From assembly GCF_002890915.1 (NCBI RefSeq), contig NZ_POUT01000016.1:1-64000 (forward strand): a DNA stretch of 64,000 nucleotides. The letters run 5' to 3'. Positions within the stretch are counted from its first letter, which is position 1, and each line of letters opens with the position of its first letter. Origin of the DNA: Stutzerimonas stutzeri. Lineage in GTDB: Bacteria; Pseudomonadota; Gammaproteobacteria; Pseudomonadales; Pseudomonadaceae. The position numbers and the translations under genes are program-made. Positions 9,354 to 16,952 of this stretch are shown here, piece by piece. The notes under the pieces are model-generated. The model searched no databases and was not told the DNA's origin. It saw nothing but the letters and a program-made list of their open reading frames with translations.

Positions 9354-9569
9354 ATGAAAAAGCCTCTCCTCACCACCACATTCCTGGCTCTCGGCCTACT
9401 GGCCGGCTGCTCGACGCCATCGGTGATCGTGCTCAACGACGGCCGTGAAATCCAGACCCTGGATATTCCCGAGTACGATGCCAAGAGCGGTTTCTACGAG
9501 TTCAAGCAACCGGACGGCAAGCTCCAGCGCCTCAACAAGGATCAGGTTCGGACCATCAAGGAGCTGTAA
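9354..9569 (+). CDS. YgdI/YgdR-family small lipoprotein
   Basis: A 71-residue protein with a lipoprotein signal peptide ending LLAGC (lipidated Cys19), followed by the SH3-like YgdI/YgdR domain: VIVLNDGREIQT, EYDAKSGFYEF and KDQVRTIKEL. It starts 25 bases after the channel gene, with GGAGCA before the ATG, and so is probably the last gene of the exporter operon. Function in the family is unknown. A strong inverted repeat follows the stop. Confidence 0.85.
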   Translation: MKKPLLTTTFLALGLLAGCSTPSVIVLNDGREIQTLDIPEYDAKSGFYEFKQPDGKLQRLNKDQVRTIKEL

Positions 9570-9579
9570 CCTTGCCAGG

Positions 9580-9623
9580 TCTCGATGGCGGGACGGCAAG
9601 CACGCCTGACACCGCCATCGAGA
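9580..9623 (+). terminator. Hairpin after the exporter operon
   Basis: Perfect 12-bp arms (TCTCGATGGCGG at 9580-9591 and its complement at 9612-9623) enclose 20 bases. No T-run follows, so it may act as a transcript end stabiliser or a weak terminator. It separates the exporter operon from the hydrolase genes. Confidence 0.5.
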
Positions 9624-9717
9624 TGGCATGATCTTGGCCTTCGGCTGATCGATGCCCGCACTTCGGGACCCATCCATGCATTCAGATTGTCCCCCCCAGC
9701 ATTCCTAGAGAACCTTC

Positions 9718-11628
9718 GTGCCCCGCTCCTTTTTATCCGCATCACACTTCTGGCTATTCATCTTCTCGGCGCTCTGCCTATCCGGCTGCGCCGGGGTCAA
9801 GGTCAACGCCATCAAGAACGACGACTACCTGGCGCTGCGCCGTGGCGACGTGCTCACTACCGGCAATCTCAGCGCATCCGCCCGAACCACGCTACAGGTC
9901 GTGGGTATAGCCGAGAAGGATTGCCGCAAGGATCTGCCGGCGTGCCGCCGTCGACTCACCGACAACTCGGGCCTCATCGACGAAAATCGATTGTCGGCAC
10001 TGGCCGAGCTGTGGCTGCTCGATGCCATGCGCAGCGTGTCCCCGCAGCGCGAGGAACTCCGTGTGGATGCCTATCTGGAAAGCGCCAGGTATGCCTATGC
10101 CTACCTGTTCTTCACTGCTCGCTCCACCGGCCTGCGCGCCCTGGAGGATCGTCAGACCCAGGTGCGCGACTACTACAATTTCGCGGTGCAGGAAGCACTG
10201 ACCCTCTTGTTCGAGCTGTATCGCGGCAAGCCTCCGCAAAGCGAAACGGCCGATGGACGGTTCCGCCTGCAACTGGCGCGCTGGACCGTCAGCGGCACCA
10301 TGCAGGAAGTCAGGCTGGCCGAAGGGCGGCAGCTCCCTCAGGAGCTGATCCCCGCTGCCTCCCTCTCCTTCGCCGGCCTGCGCAACCAGTATCGCCGCGA
10401 TGGGCTTGGCGCCGAACTGGTCGCCGTTACCCGTAAGCGCGTGGTCACCGGCCAGAGCGATCGACTCCCCTGGAGCGAGACCCCCTTCCCGGCCATCAGT
10501 ACGGTGATCCGCTTTCCGGGCGAAACCCTCGAAGAAGTACTGGCTACCCGTACGGCCGACATCACCGGTTACGACCCCTATCGCACCACGCATTTCGAGG
10601 TGGCCGGCCAGTCGGTTCCACTGGCCGCCAACTTCACGTCCGGCTATGGCCTGTGGCTGGCCCGCTCCGGCTTCGCCCGCCAGTCCCTGGCAACCCTGGT
10701 CGGTCGCGGCGAGGTGCTGGAGGCGCCCCATCTGTATCTGCTGCAACCCTACGACCCCGAGCGCCAGATCATCATCATGCTGCACGGCCTGGCCAGCAGT
10801 CCCGAAGCCTGGATCAACGTGGCCAACGAAGTGCTCGGCGACGAGGCCCTGCGCAACAACTATCAGATCTGGCAGGTCTACTACCCGACCAACCTGCCGA
10901 TAGCCCTCAACAACAAGGCCATTCGCGAAACCATCGAGCAAACTCTCGCCTACTTCGACCCACAGGGCACAGCCGTGGCCAGCCGTGACATCGTGCTGGT
11001 CGGCCATAGCATGGGCGGCGTGCTGTCGCGCCTGCTGGTTTCCTCCACGCAAGAGCGCTTGTGGTCATCGGTCACGGCGCAGTACCAGATGAGCGGAAAG
11101 CGGCTGGAAAAGGCCCGCGCAAGCCTCGGTCCCTACCTGCACTTCGAGCCACTGCCCCAGGTCAGCCGGGCGGTCTTCGTCGCCGCGCCGCATCGCGGCA
11201 CGCCTTTCGCGGAGAACCGCCTGTCACGCTGGGCCTCCGGCCTGGTGAAACTCCCGGTCTCCGTGCTCGGTCGACTCAACGAACTCGCCCAGGTGCTGGT
11301 CGATCCCAACTCGGCAGCGCCAGTGGCGCTGACCCGGGGCCTCAACAGCATCGACAACCTCAGCGACCGGGACCCCTTCGTCAAGGCTGCGGCCGAACTG
11401 CCGATCTCGCCCCGGGTGCGTTATCACAGCATTATCGGCAACCACACCCCCGAACTGTCGCTGACAAGCACCAACGACGGCGTGGTGCCCTACGCCAGTG
11501 TCCATCTGCCGGGTGCCCAGTCGGAGAAGGTCATTTCCTCGTGGCACAGCGTCCAGGAAACGCCGGAGGCGATCATCGAAATCCGCCGCATTCTCCAGCA
11601 GCACCTGGTAGAGAAGGAGGCGCCATGA
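9718..11628 (+). CDS. Lipoprotein alpha/beta hydrolase (esterase/lipase-like)
   Basis: A 636-residue protein from GTG 9718. The N-terminus is a lipoprotein signal with lipobox LSGC, Cys24. Residues 30-330 form an uncharacterised domain. The C-terminal half is an alpha/beta hydrolase: IIIMLHGLASSPEAW for the oxyanion region, GHSMGG with nucleophile Ser431, probable acid in TSTNDGVVPY and probable His in SSWHSVQ. It should be an outer-membrane or periplasmic lipase-like enzyme of the PGAP1/cutinase type. Its stop overlaps the start of the DUF4105 gene with a strong GGAGG upstream, so the two are coupled. No substrate can be inferred. Confidence 0.82.
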   Translation: MPRSFLSASHFWLFIFSALCLSGCAGVKVNAIKNDDYLALRRGDVLTTGNLSASARTTLQVVGIAEKDCRKDLPACRRRLTDNSGLIDENRLSALAELWLLDAMRSVSPQREELRVDAYLESARYAYAYLFFTARSTGLRALEDRQTQVRDYYNFAVQEALTLLFELYRGKPPQSETADGRFRLQLARWTVSGTMQEVRLAEGRQLPQELIPAASLSFAGLRNQYRRDGLGAELVAVTRKRVVTGQSDRLPWSETPFPAISTVIRFPGETLEEVLATRTADITGYDPYRTTHFEVAGQSVPLAANFTSGYGLWLARSGFARQSLATLVGRGEVLEAPHLYLLQPYDPERQIIIMLHGLASSPEAWINVANEVLGDEALRNNYQIWQVYYPTNLPIALNNKAIRETIEQTLAYFDPQGTAVASRDIVLVGHSMGGVLSRLLVSSTQERLWSSVTAQYQMSGKRLEKARASLGPYLHFEPLPQVSRAVFVAAPHRGTPFAENRLSRWASGLVKLPVSVLGRLNELAQVLVDPNSAAPVALTRGLNSIDNLSDRDPFVKAAAELPISPRVRYHSIIGNHTPELSLTSTNDGVVPYASVHLPGAQSEKVISSWHSVQETPEAIIEIRRILQQHLVEKEAP

Positions 11629-12665
11629 AACGCCCGCATCCGATTCTGCGACTGTCGGCACGCCTGCTGCTCACGCCGGTCCTTCTGCTGACCACCGCCT
11701 GGGGAGCCCTCGCCCTGCTCTTCCGGTTGGACTGGCCGGCCCCCGCAGGCCATGCCCTGCTCGTGTTCTGGTGCACACTCGGCGGCGGTCTGCTCGTATT
11801 GCTGTGGCGACGCTCCCCGCTGTGGGCACTGGCCGCTCATCTGCTGGCATTCGCCACGCTACTGAGCTGGTGGTACAGCCTGCAACCTTCCCATCAGCGT
11901 ATCTGGGCCGATGACGTCGCACGCATGAGCCACGGCCGTGTCGTCGACGACCGCCTGCTGTTGGACAATGTGCGCAACTTCCACTGGCGTAGCGACCAGG
12001 ACTACGACATCACCTGGGAAAGCCGCTCCTACGACCTGCGACAGCTGGCTTCGGTGGACCTGCTGACCTCCTATTGGGGCATGCCGGCCATCGCCCATAT
12101 CCTGGTGTCCTTCGGCTTCGAGGATGGCCGGCAACTGGTCTTCACCGTGGAGACACGCAAGGAAAAAGGCGAGTTCTACTCGGAACTGGGCGGTTTCTTC
12201 AAGGAATTCGAACTCAGCATCGTGGCCACCGACGAGCGCGACGCCGTACGGGTGCGTACCAACGTGCGCGACGAAGATGTCTACCTGTACCGCATCGACA
12301 TGCCGAGACCGGTCATGCGTGAGCTCTTGCTTTCCTACGTCGACCAGGCCAACGCCCTGGTCGAGCGGCCACGGTTCTACAACACCCTGACCGCCAACTG
12401 CACGACCATCGTGTTCGACATGGTGCAGAGCATCATCGGCGGCCTGCCCGTCGATCACCGCCTGCTACTGACCGGCTACCTGCCGAGCTACGTGCGGGAC
12501 ATCGGCGGCCTGCAGAAAGGCTTCAGCCTGGATGAGTTGCGTCGCCGGGGACGCATCACGGAGCGCGCCAGGCAGGCGGACGAAGCGCCGGATTTCTCCA
12601 GGCGAATCCGCCAGGGCGTACCGGGCTGGATGGCGGAAACAACGAAGATCAACAGCGATGACTGA
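11625..12665 (+). CDS. DUF4105 membrane-anchored protein
   Basis: A 346-residue protein with three hydrophobic segments in the first 85 residues (LLLTPVLLLTTAWGALALLF, HALLVFWCTLGGGLLVLLW, LWALAAHLLAFATLLSWW), then a periplasmic DUF4105 domain: IRNFHWRS-like motif VRNFHWRS, ASVDLLTSYW, FTVETRKEKGE and FYNTLTANCTT. The invariant NC around residue 260 suggests a Cys-dependent hydrolase-like fold, but no activity is established. I chose ATG 11625 because GAGAAGGAGG lies just upstream and because it overlaps the hydrolase stop. A longer open frame upstream of this start is only the shadow of the hydrolase gene. Confidence 0.85.
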   Translation: MKRPHPILRLSARLLLTPVLLLTTAWGALALLFRLDWPAPAGHALLVFWCTLGGGLLVLLWRRSPLWALAAHLLAFATLLSWWYSLQPSHQRIWADDVARMSHGRVVDDRLLLDNVRNFHWRSDQDYDITWESRSYDLRQLASVDLLTSYWGMPAIAHILVSFGFEDGRQLVFTVETRKEKGEFYSELGGFFKEFELSIVATDERDAVRVRTNVRDEDVYLYRIDMPRPVMRELLLSYVDQANALVERPRFYNTLTANCTTIVFDMVQSIIGGLPVDHRLLLTGYLPSYVRDIGGLQKGFSLDELRRRGRITERARQADEAPDFSRRIRQGVPGWMAETTKINSDD

Positions 12666-12676
12666 CCGGAGGGAAA

Positions 12677-12844
12677 ATGAACGAACTTGAAGTGATGATC
12701 ACGGTGATATTGGCAGGGTTCATTTTGCTGATGATCGGTTATGCCAGACGTGATCGCGACTCCGGAATCTACACCATGGCGCTCGGCATTCTGATGATGT
12801 TCTGCACGATTGGGTACAAGCTCTATCTGGAGTTCGGGATGTGA
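12677..12844 (+). CDS. Small membrane protein, 55 residues
   Basis: The ATG at 12677 is preceded by GGAGGGAAA and starts 11 bases after the DUF4105 stop. The protein has two hydrophobic segments, about residues 7-21 and 33-46, separated by the charged turn ARRDRD, so it is probably a hairpin membrane protein. I do not recognise a family. The strong ribosome site and tight spacing suggest that it belongs to the hydrolase/DUF4105 operon. Confidence 0.6.
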   Translation: MNELEVMITVILAGFILLMIGYARRDRDSGIYTMALGILMMFCTIGYKLYLEFGM

Positions 12845-12976
12845 ACGCCTATCGGCTCATGCGCCGGATGCAGGGAAGCCCCACCTGCAGATGCCTGAGC
12901 GAGCGCCGGTTGGAGATTCTAATGTTTTTGGCTATGTCCCAATTGCATGTTGCTCGAAGTATGGAGGCGTTCTGAA

Positions 12977-13062
12977 AGGCCGTAGGGGCGGGAACGCCGA
13001 GTCCATGCCCTCGACTATTCCGCGCGCAAAAGCTTCGCGGGCATGGCCCGCTCCTACAGGGG
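12977..13062. repeat. Pair of inverted REP-type repeats
   Basis: Two GC-rich elements face each other in the gap 12845-13087. The right one (13036-13062), read on the minus strand, is CCCCTGTAGGAGCGGGCCAT continuing into GCCCGCG, the usual Pseudomonas REP pattern. The left one (12977-12998) is a diverged copy in the other orientation. They lie between two convergent transcription units, where REP pairs commonly sit. I see nothing else in this gap. Confidence 0.65.
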
Positions 13063-13087
13063 TAAGCTCCGAGCACGGCGCCGTGAC

Positions 13088-14677
13088 TCAGACGAGCACG
13101 CCCTGGCTGCGCAGGTAGTCGTCGTAGCTGCCGCTGAAATCGGTGATGCCATTTTCCGACAGCTCGATGATGCGGGTGGCCAGCGAGCTGACGAACTCGC
13201 GGTCGTGGCTGACGAAGATCAGCGTGCCCGGGTAGTTCTCCAGCGCCAGGTTGAGCGCCTCGATGGACTCCATGTCCAGGTGGTTGGTCGGTTCGTCCAT
13301 GACCAGTACGTTGGGCTTCTTCAGGATCAGCTTGCCGAACAGCATGCGCCCCTGCTCGCCACCGGAGATAACCTTCACCGACTTCTTGATTTCATCGTTG
13401 GAGAACAGCATGCGGCCGAGTGTGCCGCGCACCAGTTGTTCGCCGCCTTGCGTCCACTGACCCATCCAGTCGAAGAGAGTGACGTCGTCTTCGAAGTCTT
13501 CGGCGTGATCCTGGGCGAAATAGCCGACGTCGGCGCTTTCGGTCCATTTCACCTCACCGGCCATCGCCGGCATCTCGCCGACCAGGGTGCGCAGCAGGGT
13601 GGTCTTGCCGATGCCGTTGGGGCCGATGATGGCCACACGTTCGCCGGCTTCGATCTGCAGGTTCAGGTTCTTGAACAGCGGCACGCCATCGTAGCCCTGG
13701 CTGACCCGGTCGAGCGTGACCGCCTGGCGATGCAGCTTCTTGTATTGCTCGAAGCGGATGAACGGACTGACGCGACTGGACGGCTTGACCTCGTCGAGCT
13801 GGATCTTGTCGATCAGCTTGGCGCGCGACGTAGCCTGCTTGGCTTTCGAGGCGTTGGCCGAGAAGCGGCTGACGAAGGTCTGCAATTCGGCGATCTGCGC
13901 CTTCTTCTTGGCGTTGTCCGACAGCAGGCGCTCGCGGGCCTGGGTCGCGGCGGTCATGTACTCGTCGTAGTTGCCGGGGAACAGGCGCAGTTCGCCGTAA
14001 TCCAGGTCGGCCATGTGCGTGCAGACGCTGTTGAGGAAGTGACGGTCGTGGGAAATGATGATCATGGTGCTGTTGCGCGCCGTGAGCACCGACTCCAGCC
14101 AGCGGATGGTATTGATGTCCAGGTGGTTGGTCGGCTCGTCCAGCAGCAGCACTTCCGGATCGGAGAACAGCGCCTGGGCCAGCAGCACGCGCAGCTTCCA
14201 GCCGGGGGCGACGGCACTCATCGGACCGAAATGCTGCTCGAGCGGAATGCCCAGGCCGAGCAGCAGCTCGCCGGCGCGCGATTCCGCGGTATAGCCGTCA
14301 TACTCGGCGAACTGCACTTCCAGCTCGGCGACGGCCATGCCGTCTTCCTCGCTCATTTCCGGCAGGGAATAGATGCGGTCGCGCTCGGCCTTCACTTTCC
14401 ACAGCTCGACATGGCCCATGATCACCGTGTCGATCACGCTGAACTCTTCATAGGCGAACTGGTCCTGGCGCAGCTTGCCCAGGCGCACGTTGGGTTCGAG
14501 CATCACCTGGCCGGCGGAAGGCTCCAGCTCGCCGCCGAGGATCTTCATGAAGGTCGACTTGCCGCAGCCATTAGCGCCGATCAGACCGTAGCGGTTGCCA
14601 CCGCCGAACTTGACGGAAACGTTTTCGAACAGCGGCTTGGCACCGAACTGCATGGTGATGTTTGCGGTGGAGATCAA
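13088..14677 (-). CDS. ybiT: ABC-F family ATPase, YbiT type
   Basis: A soluble 529-residue ATPase with two nucleotide-binding domains and no membrane part. ABC-F proteins act on the ribosome; YbiT/EttA relatives tune translation. Domain 1 has Walker A GANGCGKST and Walker B LLLDEPTNHLD. Domain 2 has GPNGIGKTT, signature ISGGEQGRM and VLVMDEPTNHLD. The linker (FVSRFSANASKAKQATSRAK) is the tRNA-interaction P-site motif region. The likely start is TTG 14677, giving MISTANITMQFG as in family members; a TTG at 14689 would add four residues and the first ATG is at 14653. No start has a clear ribosome site. A hairpin at 14721-14737 lies in the 5' leader. Confidence 0.92.
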   Translation of the reverse strand: MISTANITMQFGAKPLFENVSVKFGGGNRYGLIGANGCGKSTFMKILGGELEPSAGQVMLEPNVRLGKLRQDQFAYEEFSVIDTVIMGHVELWKVKAERDRIYSLPEMSEEDGMAVAELEVQFAEYDGYTAESRAGELLLGLGIPLEQHFGPMSAVAPGWKLRVLLAQALFSDPEVLLLDEPTNHLDINTIRWLESVLTARNSTMIIISHDRHFLNSVCTHMADLDYGELRLFPGNYDEYMTAATQARERLLSDNAKKKAQIAELQTFVSRFSANASKAKQATSRAKLIDKIQLDEVKPSSRVSPFIRFEQYKKLHRQAVTLDRVSQGYDGVPLFKNLNLQIEAGERVAIIGPNGIGKTTLLRTLVGEMPAMAGEVKWTESADVGYFAQDHAEDFEDDVTLFDWMGQWTQGGEQLVRGTLGRMLFSNDEIKKSVKVISGGEQGRMLFGKLILKKPNVLVMDEPTNHLDMESIEALNLALENYPGTLIFVSHDREFVSSLATRIIELSENGITDFSGSYDDYLRSQGVLV

Positions 14678-14855
14678 GGGATTTACCAATCAATAACTTA
14701 GGAGAGAGTAGAAACGGGTGGAGCCATTTGGAGGCTCTTTTGCAGCCTTGCCATCTCGATCCAGTCGAAGCTCGATTTGAACCAACGGGCAATACGTCGA
14801 AAGCGACATCTGAACGCTGCATCCGAGCTGGTCGGCGATCAATGCGGGATTCATT

Positions 14856-14867
14856 CCCTATATAGGG
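14856..14867. promoter_or_regulatory. Palindrome upstream of the ABC-F gene
   Basis: CCCTATATAGGG is a perfect 12-bp palindrome about 180 bases before the ABC-F start, in the gap between that gene and the truncated MFS gene (14678-14967). Its TATA core could be a -10 element or an operator. No -35 element is obvious. Otherwise the gap shows only a GC-rich REP-like stretch near 14912-14960. Confidence 0.3.
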
Positions 14868-14967
14868 CGTATTGTGGCATAGGTGCATCGGTAGTCATAT
14901 GGCAGAGCTGTAGCGGACGCTCCGGGCCGCTCCTAAGGGCGGCGTCGCCTTCGCGCGGCGCCAACTG

Positions 14968-15256
14968 GTACCTGCATACCCTCGCAAAATGCCAGGCCGG
15001 CACAACCCACGGCATTGCAAGGAGATCCGACGATCATGGCCCGACGCCCGCCGTGGCGGTCGATCCAGCGACCGATCAGCGGCGACGCCAGCCCCATGGC
15101 CAGAAGCGCCAGGGCGAAGCCGCTGTAGACCCTCTCGCGGCTCCAGCCGAATGCGCCGACGAAATCTTCCCCAAAACCGCCGATGAGGTAGTACGACACG
15201 CCCCAGGACACCCGTTGGGACAGGCTGAGGCAAGCGACGGTTCGGCGGGAAATCAC
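14968..15256 (-). pseudogene. Truncated MFS transporter (N-terminal fragment)
   Basis: From GTG 15256, which overlaps the stop of the acetyltransferase gene in a GTGA arrangement, the frame encodes about 96 residues of a 12-helix transporter. It shows the first helices (SLSQRVSWGVSYYLIGGFG, VYSGFALALLAMGLASPLIG) and the MFS motif A region GRWIDRHGGRRAM, ending GLAFCEGMQ. After about 14968 the frame runs into a GC-rich REP-like sequence and stops at 14933 with an arginine-rich tail unlike any transporter. About three quarters of the gene is missing. Such MFS genes often follow GNAT genes, so an intact ancestral operon is likely. Confidence 0.7.
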
Positions 15257-15831
15257 TCCTTCGTTCCGGGATCGGCGGCGCTGGGCTGCGTATCGGCCCC
15301 GGCGTTCAGTGCACGCTGCATCAGCACCGTATCCACCCACTGCCCAAGCTTGAACCCCACGGCGGCCAGCGTTCCAGCCTCGTGGAAACCCTGGCTGCGA
15401 TGCAGCGCGATGGAGCCGGTATTCGCGCTGTCGCCGATCACCGCGATCATCTGCCGCCACGGCCCTTTTTCGCACCGTGCGATCAGTTCGCGAAGGAGCG
15501 CGCTGCCGATGCCTCTGCCGCCCATGCCCGCCTCGACATAGACGGAATCCTCGACGGTGTAGCGGTAAGCCGGGCGCAGGCGATAGGCCGTGGCATAGGC
15601 ATAGCCCACCACCCTGCCGTCCATTTCCGCCACCAGGTACGCAAGTCTCGTCTTCAAGACGGCCTCGCGGCGCCCCGCCATCTCCTCGGGCGATGGCGGA
15701 ACCTCTTCGAAGGTAGCGGTTCCACTCAGCACGTAATGCGCATAGATGCGCTGTATGACCGCTATATCGCCGTGGATCGCATCGCGGATCCGGATGCCGT
15801 TGTCCGCAGCAGTGGTGTCCCTATCGTTCAT
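15253..15831 (-). CDS. GNAT N-acetyltransferase, phosphinothricin/methionine-sulfoximine type
   Basis: A 192-residue acetyltransferase. The order of motifs (IRIRDAIHGDIAVIQRIYAHYV, GTATFEEVPPS, YRYTVEDSVYV, GRGIGSALLRELI for acetyl-CoA binding, and HRSQGFHEAGTL) is that of Pat/Bar/MddA enzymes, which acetylate phosphinothricin, methionine sulfoximine or methionine sulfone. It therefore probably detoxifies a small amino-acid analogue in the cytoplasm. It is transcribed away from a LysR regulator and was probably co-translated with the now truncated MFS gene. The substrate is inferred from the family only. Confidence 0.83.
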   Translation of the reverse strand: MNDRDTTAADNGIRIRDAIHGDIAVIQRIYAHYVLSGTATFEEVPPSPEEMAGRREAVLKTRLAYLVAEMDGRVVGYAYATAYRLRPAYRYTVEDSVYVEAGMGGRGIGSALLRELIARCEKGPWRQMIAVIGDSANTGSIALHRSQGFHEAGTLAAVGFKLGQWVDTVLMQRALNAGADTQPSAADPGTKE

Positions 15832-15909
15832 CTGATTTCTTCGCTCACCGCGGTTCTGGGAAGTCCGGATGCTGCTTCAATTCATCCCATAAAAGAAGAT
15901 TTGACTTCC

Positions 15910-15922
15910 TATGCAATGCATA
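15910..15922. promoter_or_regulatory. LysR-type T-N11-A operator
   Basis: TATGCAATGCATA is a perfect inverted repeat around a single central base and fits the T-N11-A box bound by LysR-type regulators. It lies in the 105-base gap between the divergent GNAT and LysR genes, 15 bases before the preferred LysR start and 79 bases before the GNAT start. This is the position for autorepression combined with control of the acetyltransferase. Confidence 0.6.
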
Positions 15923-15936
15923 AGAATTTCTTTGAG

Positions 15937-16884
15937 ATGAAAAACCTGAACCTGAATTACCTGAAAACCTTCGTCACGGTCGTCGAGTACGGCAGCTTTT
16001 CCGCCGCCGCGGATCGCCTTCGGCTCACCCAGCCCGCCGTGAGCCTGCAGATCCGACAGTTGGAGCGCAGCCTCGGAGCCCGACTGATCGAACGCGTGGG
16101 GCGGGTGGGGAAGGCGACGCCGGCGGGCGAAGAACTGCTCGAGCATGCCGTCCATATCGACGCCGCCGTCGCCGCCGCGACCGAAGCCGTCGGCCGCCGC
16201 TCCGCGGAAGGCGCCGGACGGGTCCGTATCGGTACCGGCGCCACGGCATGCATCTTCCTGCTCCCTCCCCTGCTCAAGGAGCTGCGCCAGGCGTTTCCGA
16301 ACCTGGAAATCACGGTGACGACCGGCAACACCGCCGATATCGTCAAGGCGATCGAGGAGAACGTCCTGGATGTCGGGCTCGTCACGCTGCCGGTATCGGG
16401 CCGCAGCCTCGAGATTACCCCCGTCATGGATGACGAATTCATGCTGATCGCACCGGTCGATATGGCATTGCCGGATCGCGTCACCCCCGCGACGCTGGCG
16501 ACCAGGCCGGTCCTGCTGTTCGAGCCGGGCGGAAACACGCGCAAGATCGCCGATGCCTGGTTCTCGCACGGCGGCGTTCAACTCCAGCCGATCATGTCGC
16601 TGGGGAGCGTGGAGGCGATCAAGGAACTGGTCGGTGCCGGTCTGGGCTGCGCGATCCTTCCCGGCCTTGCCGTTCGCAACCTGCGCAGCGACGACATCAA
16701 GGTTCATGTGCTGCAGCCGAAGCTCCAGCGCCAACTGGCCAGCGTGATCAGGCACGACAAACGCCTTCATGCCGGGCTCGCCCATATCCTGCGAAGCTTC
16801 AGGCATCTTGCCAGCACGGCTACCGGAGGCTCATGCGCAGCCCCGGTGCCCGAATCGGTCGGGCATCGGGCCACTTGCCATTAG
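15937..16884 (+). CDS. LysR-family transcriptional regulator
   Basis: A DNA-binding regulator of 315 residues. The winged helix-turn-helix is at residues 1-62 (LKTFVTVVEYGSFSAAADRL, LTQPAVSLQIRQLERSLG). The effector-binding domain begins about residue 90 (GRVRIGTGATACIFLLPPLL) and resembles those of CysB/CbbR-type regulators with an intact co-inducer fold (EAIKELVGAGLGCAILP). ATG 15937 gives the usual short lead before the helix-turn-helix; ATG 15916 would overlap the T-N11-A operator. Neither has a strong ribosome site. It is divergent from the GNAT gene and probably controls it. The last codons lie in a 17-bp tandem duplication. Confidence 0.87.
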   Translation: MKNLNLNYLKTFVTVVEYGSFSAAADRLRLTQPAVSLQIRQLERSLGARLIERVGRVGKATPAGEELLEHAVHIDAAVAAATEAVGRRSAEGAGRVRIGTGATACIFLLPPLLKELRQAFPNLEITVTTGNTADIVKAIEENVLDVGLVTLPVSGRSLEITPVMDDEFMLIAPVDMALPDRVTPATLATRPVLLFEPGGNTRKIADAWFSHGGVQLQPIMSLGSVEAIKELVGAGLGCAILPGLAVRNLRSDDIKVHVLQPKLQRQLASVIRHDKRLHAGLAHILRSFRHLASTATGGSCAAPVPESVGHRATCH

Positions 16885-16909
16885 CAGGTCTCTGCCATTA
16901 GCAGGTCTC
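16876..16909. repeat. Perfect 17-bp tandem duplication at the LysR stop codon
   Basis: TGCCATTAGCAGGTCTC occurs twice without a gap. The first copy contains the TAG stop of the LysR gene, so the duplication leaves the protein unchanged. It is followed by CTCGAG and a run of T, and then by the inverted repeat GCCGAGT-G-ACTCGGC at 16929-16943. Confidence 0.85.
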
Positions 16910-16952
16910 TCGAGTTTTTTTGCGTGAGGCCGAGTGACTCGGCACACCGGCA

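Noticed and set aside
13043..14701. 552-codon plus-strand frame
   Set aside because: Exact antisense of the ABC-F ATPase gene, whose motifs are all intact on the other strand.
16905..16943. Intrinsic terminator after the LysR gene or uppP
   Set aside because: The GCCGAGT/ACTCGGC stem lies after, not before, the T-run on the plus strand, and an A-run follows it on the minus strand. Its one-base loop is also too small.
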